Assembly (NCBI RefSeq): GCF_001712795.1
Contig: NZ_KV757566.1
Span: 1-52,231 of the forward strand
Source of the DNA: Nostoc sp. KVJ20
GTDB lineage: Bacteria; Cyanobacteriota; Cyanobacteriia; Cyanobacteriales; Nostocaceae
Direction of reading: 5' to 3'
DNA: 52,231 nt
Shown here: positions 52,164 to 52,231 of the stretch, in pieces
Layout: the number at the start of each line of letters is the position of its first letter
Numbering within the stretch: position 1 is the first letter of the stretch
Made by a program: the position numbers and the translations under genes
Notes under the pieces: generated by a model
The model's input: the letters and a program-made list of their open reading frames with translations, nothing else
Database searches by the model: none
Told to the model about the DNA's origin: nothing

Positions 52164-52231
52164 GAGGATGTTTTAAAAGTCGAAGCGAGTCAAAAATTAT
52201 GCCAGTCGCCTGACCATAATCCGGATCATCG
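52164..52231. mobile_element. End of a GAGGATG-type element, running off the window
   Basis: GAGGATGTTTTAAAAGT at 52164-52180 differs by one base from the terminal repeat of the MITE at 8740-8945. The sequence after it is unlike the inside of that MITE, so this may be a longer, perhaps transposase-bearing, relative. It begins 31 bases upstream of the truncated YeeE frame. The other end is outside the window. Confidence 0.5.

Overview
The window looks like chromosomal accessory DNA of a filamentous, probably heterocyst-forming cyanobacterium (Nostoc/Anabaena type). The evidence is the many GCGATCGC (HIP1) sites, heptameric TGACCAA/TGACTAA short tandem repeats, an SLH-domain 'iron uptake' porin, several families of small non-autonomous palindromic elements, and typical cyanobacterial proteins such as DUF4058. 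No tRNA, rRNA, CRISPR array or complete insertion sequence was recognised. Genes are mostly AT-rich, except 1.0-4.3 kb, which is clearly richer in GC.

Layout. 0-4.5 kb: the 3' end of a tnpB gene, a small MITE-like element, then a GC-rich pair made of an exported diheme cytochrome c peroxidase-like protein and an exported catalase-related protein that share leader and linker sequences. 4.6-11 kb: a Balon/baeRF-like protein, glucosamine-6-phosphate deaminase, a HAD phosphatase, a tnpB relic and an ABC exporter. 11.6-18.7 kb (minus strand): a sulfonate-utilisation gene train of SsuA-like binding protein, aldo/keto reductase, esterase, amidohydrolase, NtaA/SnaA-type flavin monooxygenase and methyltransferase. 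19.7-23.5 kb (plus): outer-membrane porin, SsuC permease and SsuB ATPase. 24.3-29.9 kb: MFS exporter, an ssuA relic, thioredoxin-like protein, SDR, DOPA-dioxygenase-like protein and a second SsuA. 30.1-37.6 kb: an AprA-like flavoprotein, ArgJ paralogue, methyltransferase, GNAT, AprB-like diferredoxin, HEAT-repeat protein, DUF4058 protein and Mrp/ApbC Fe-S carrier. 37.6-38.6 kb: TauD-like dioxygenase. 39-48.9 kb: mixed small-molecule enzymes (CadD-like transporter, SDR, HAD, NAD-dependent dehydrogenase, acetyltransferase, PyrE, O-methyltransferase, amidase, GFA protein). 49-51.5 kb: MetX and MetY, which fix sulfide into homocysteine. The right edge carries a truncated YeeE/YedE sulfur transporter next to a terminal repeat that runs off the window.

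How it fits together. Most of 11-38 kb plus 49-52 kb can be read as one organosulfur acquisition region: porin and SsuABC-type uptake of sulfonates or similar compounds, FMN- and Fe(II)/2-oxoglutarate-dependent oxygenases that release sulfur, hydrolases that process the carbon part, and MetXY that captures sulfide. The most interesting core is the AprA-like/AprB-like redox pair placed beside the binding protein with three transfer enzymes between the two subunits. A recurrent 26-bp dyad, TACGGTAAAT-(6 nt)-ATTTATCGTA, was found by eye at six places, mostly just upstream of these genes, and may be the operator of an undescribed sulfur regulon. The region is also heavily remodelled by mobile elements, including one insertion for which the original protein C-terminus can be reconstructed from the target-site duplication.
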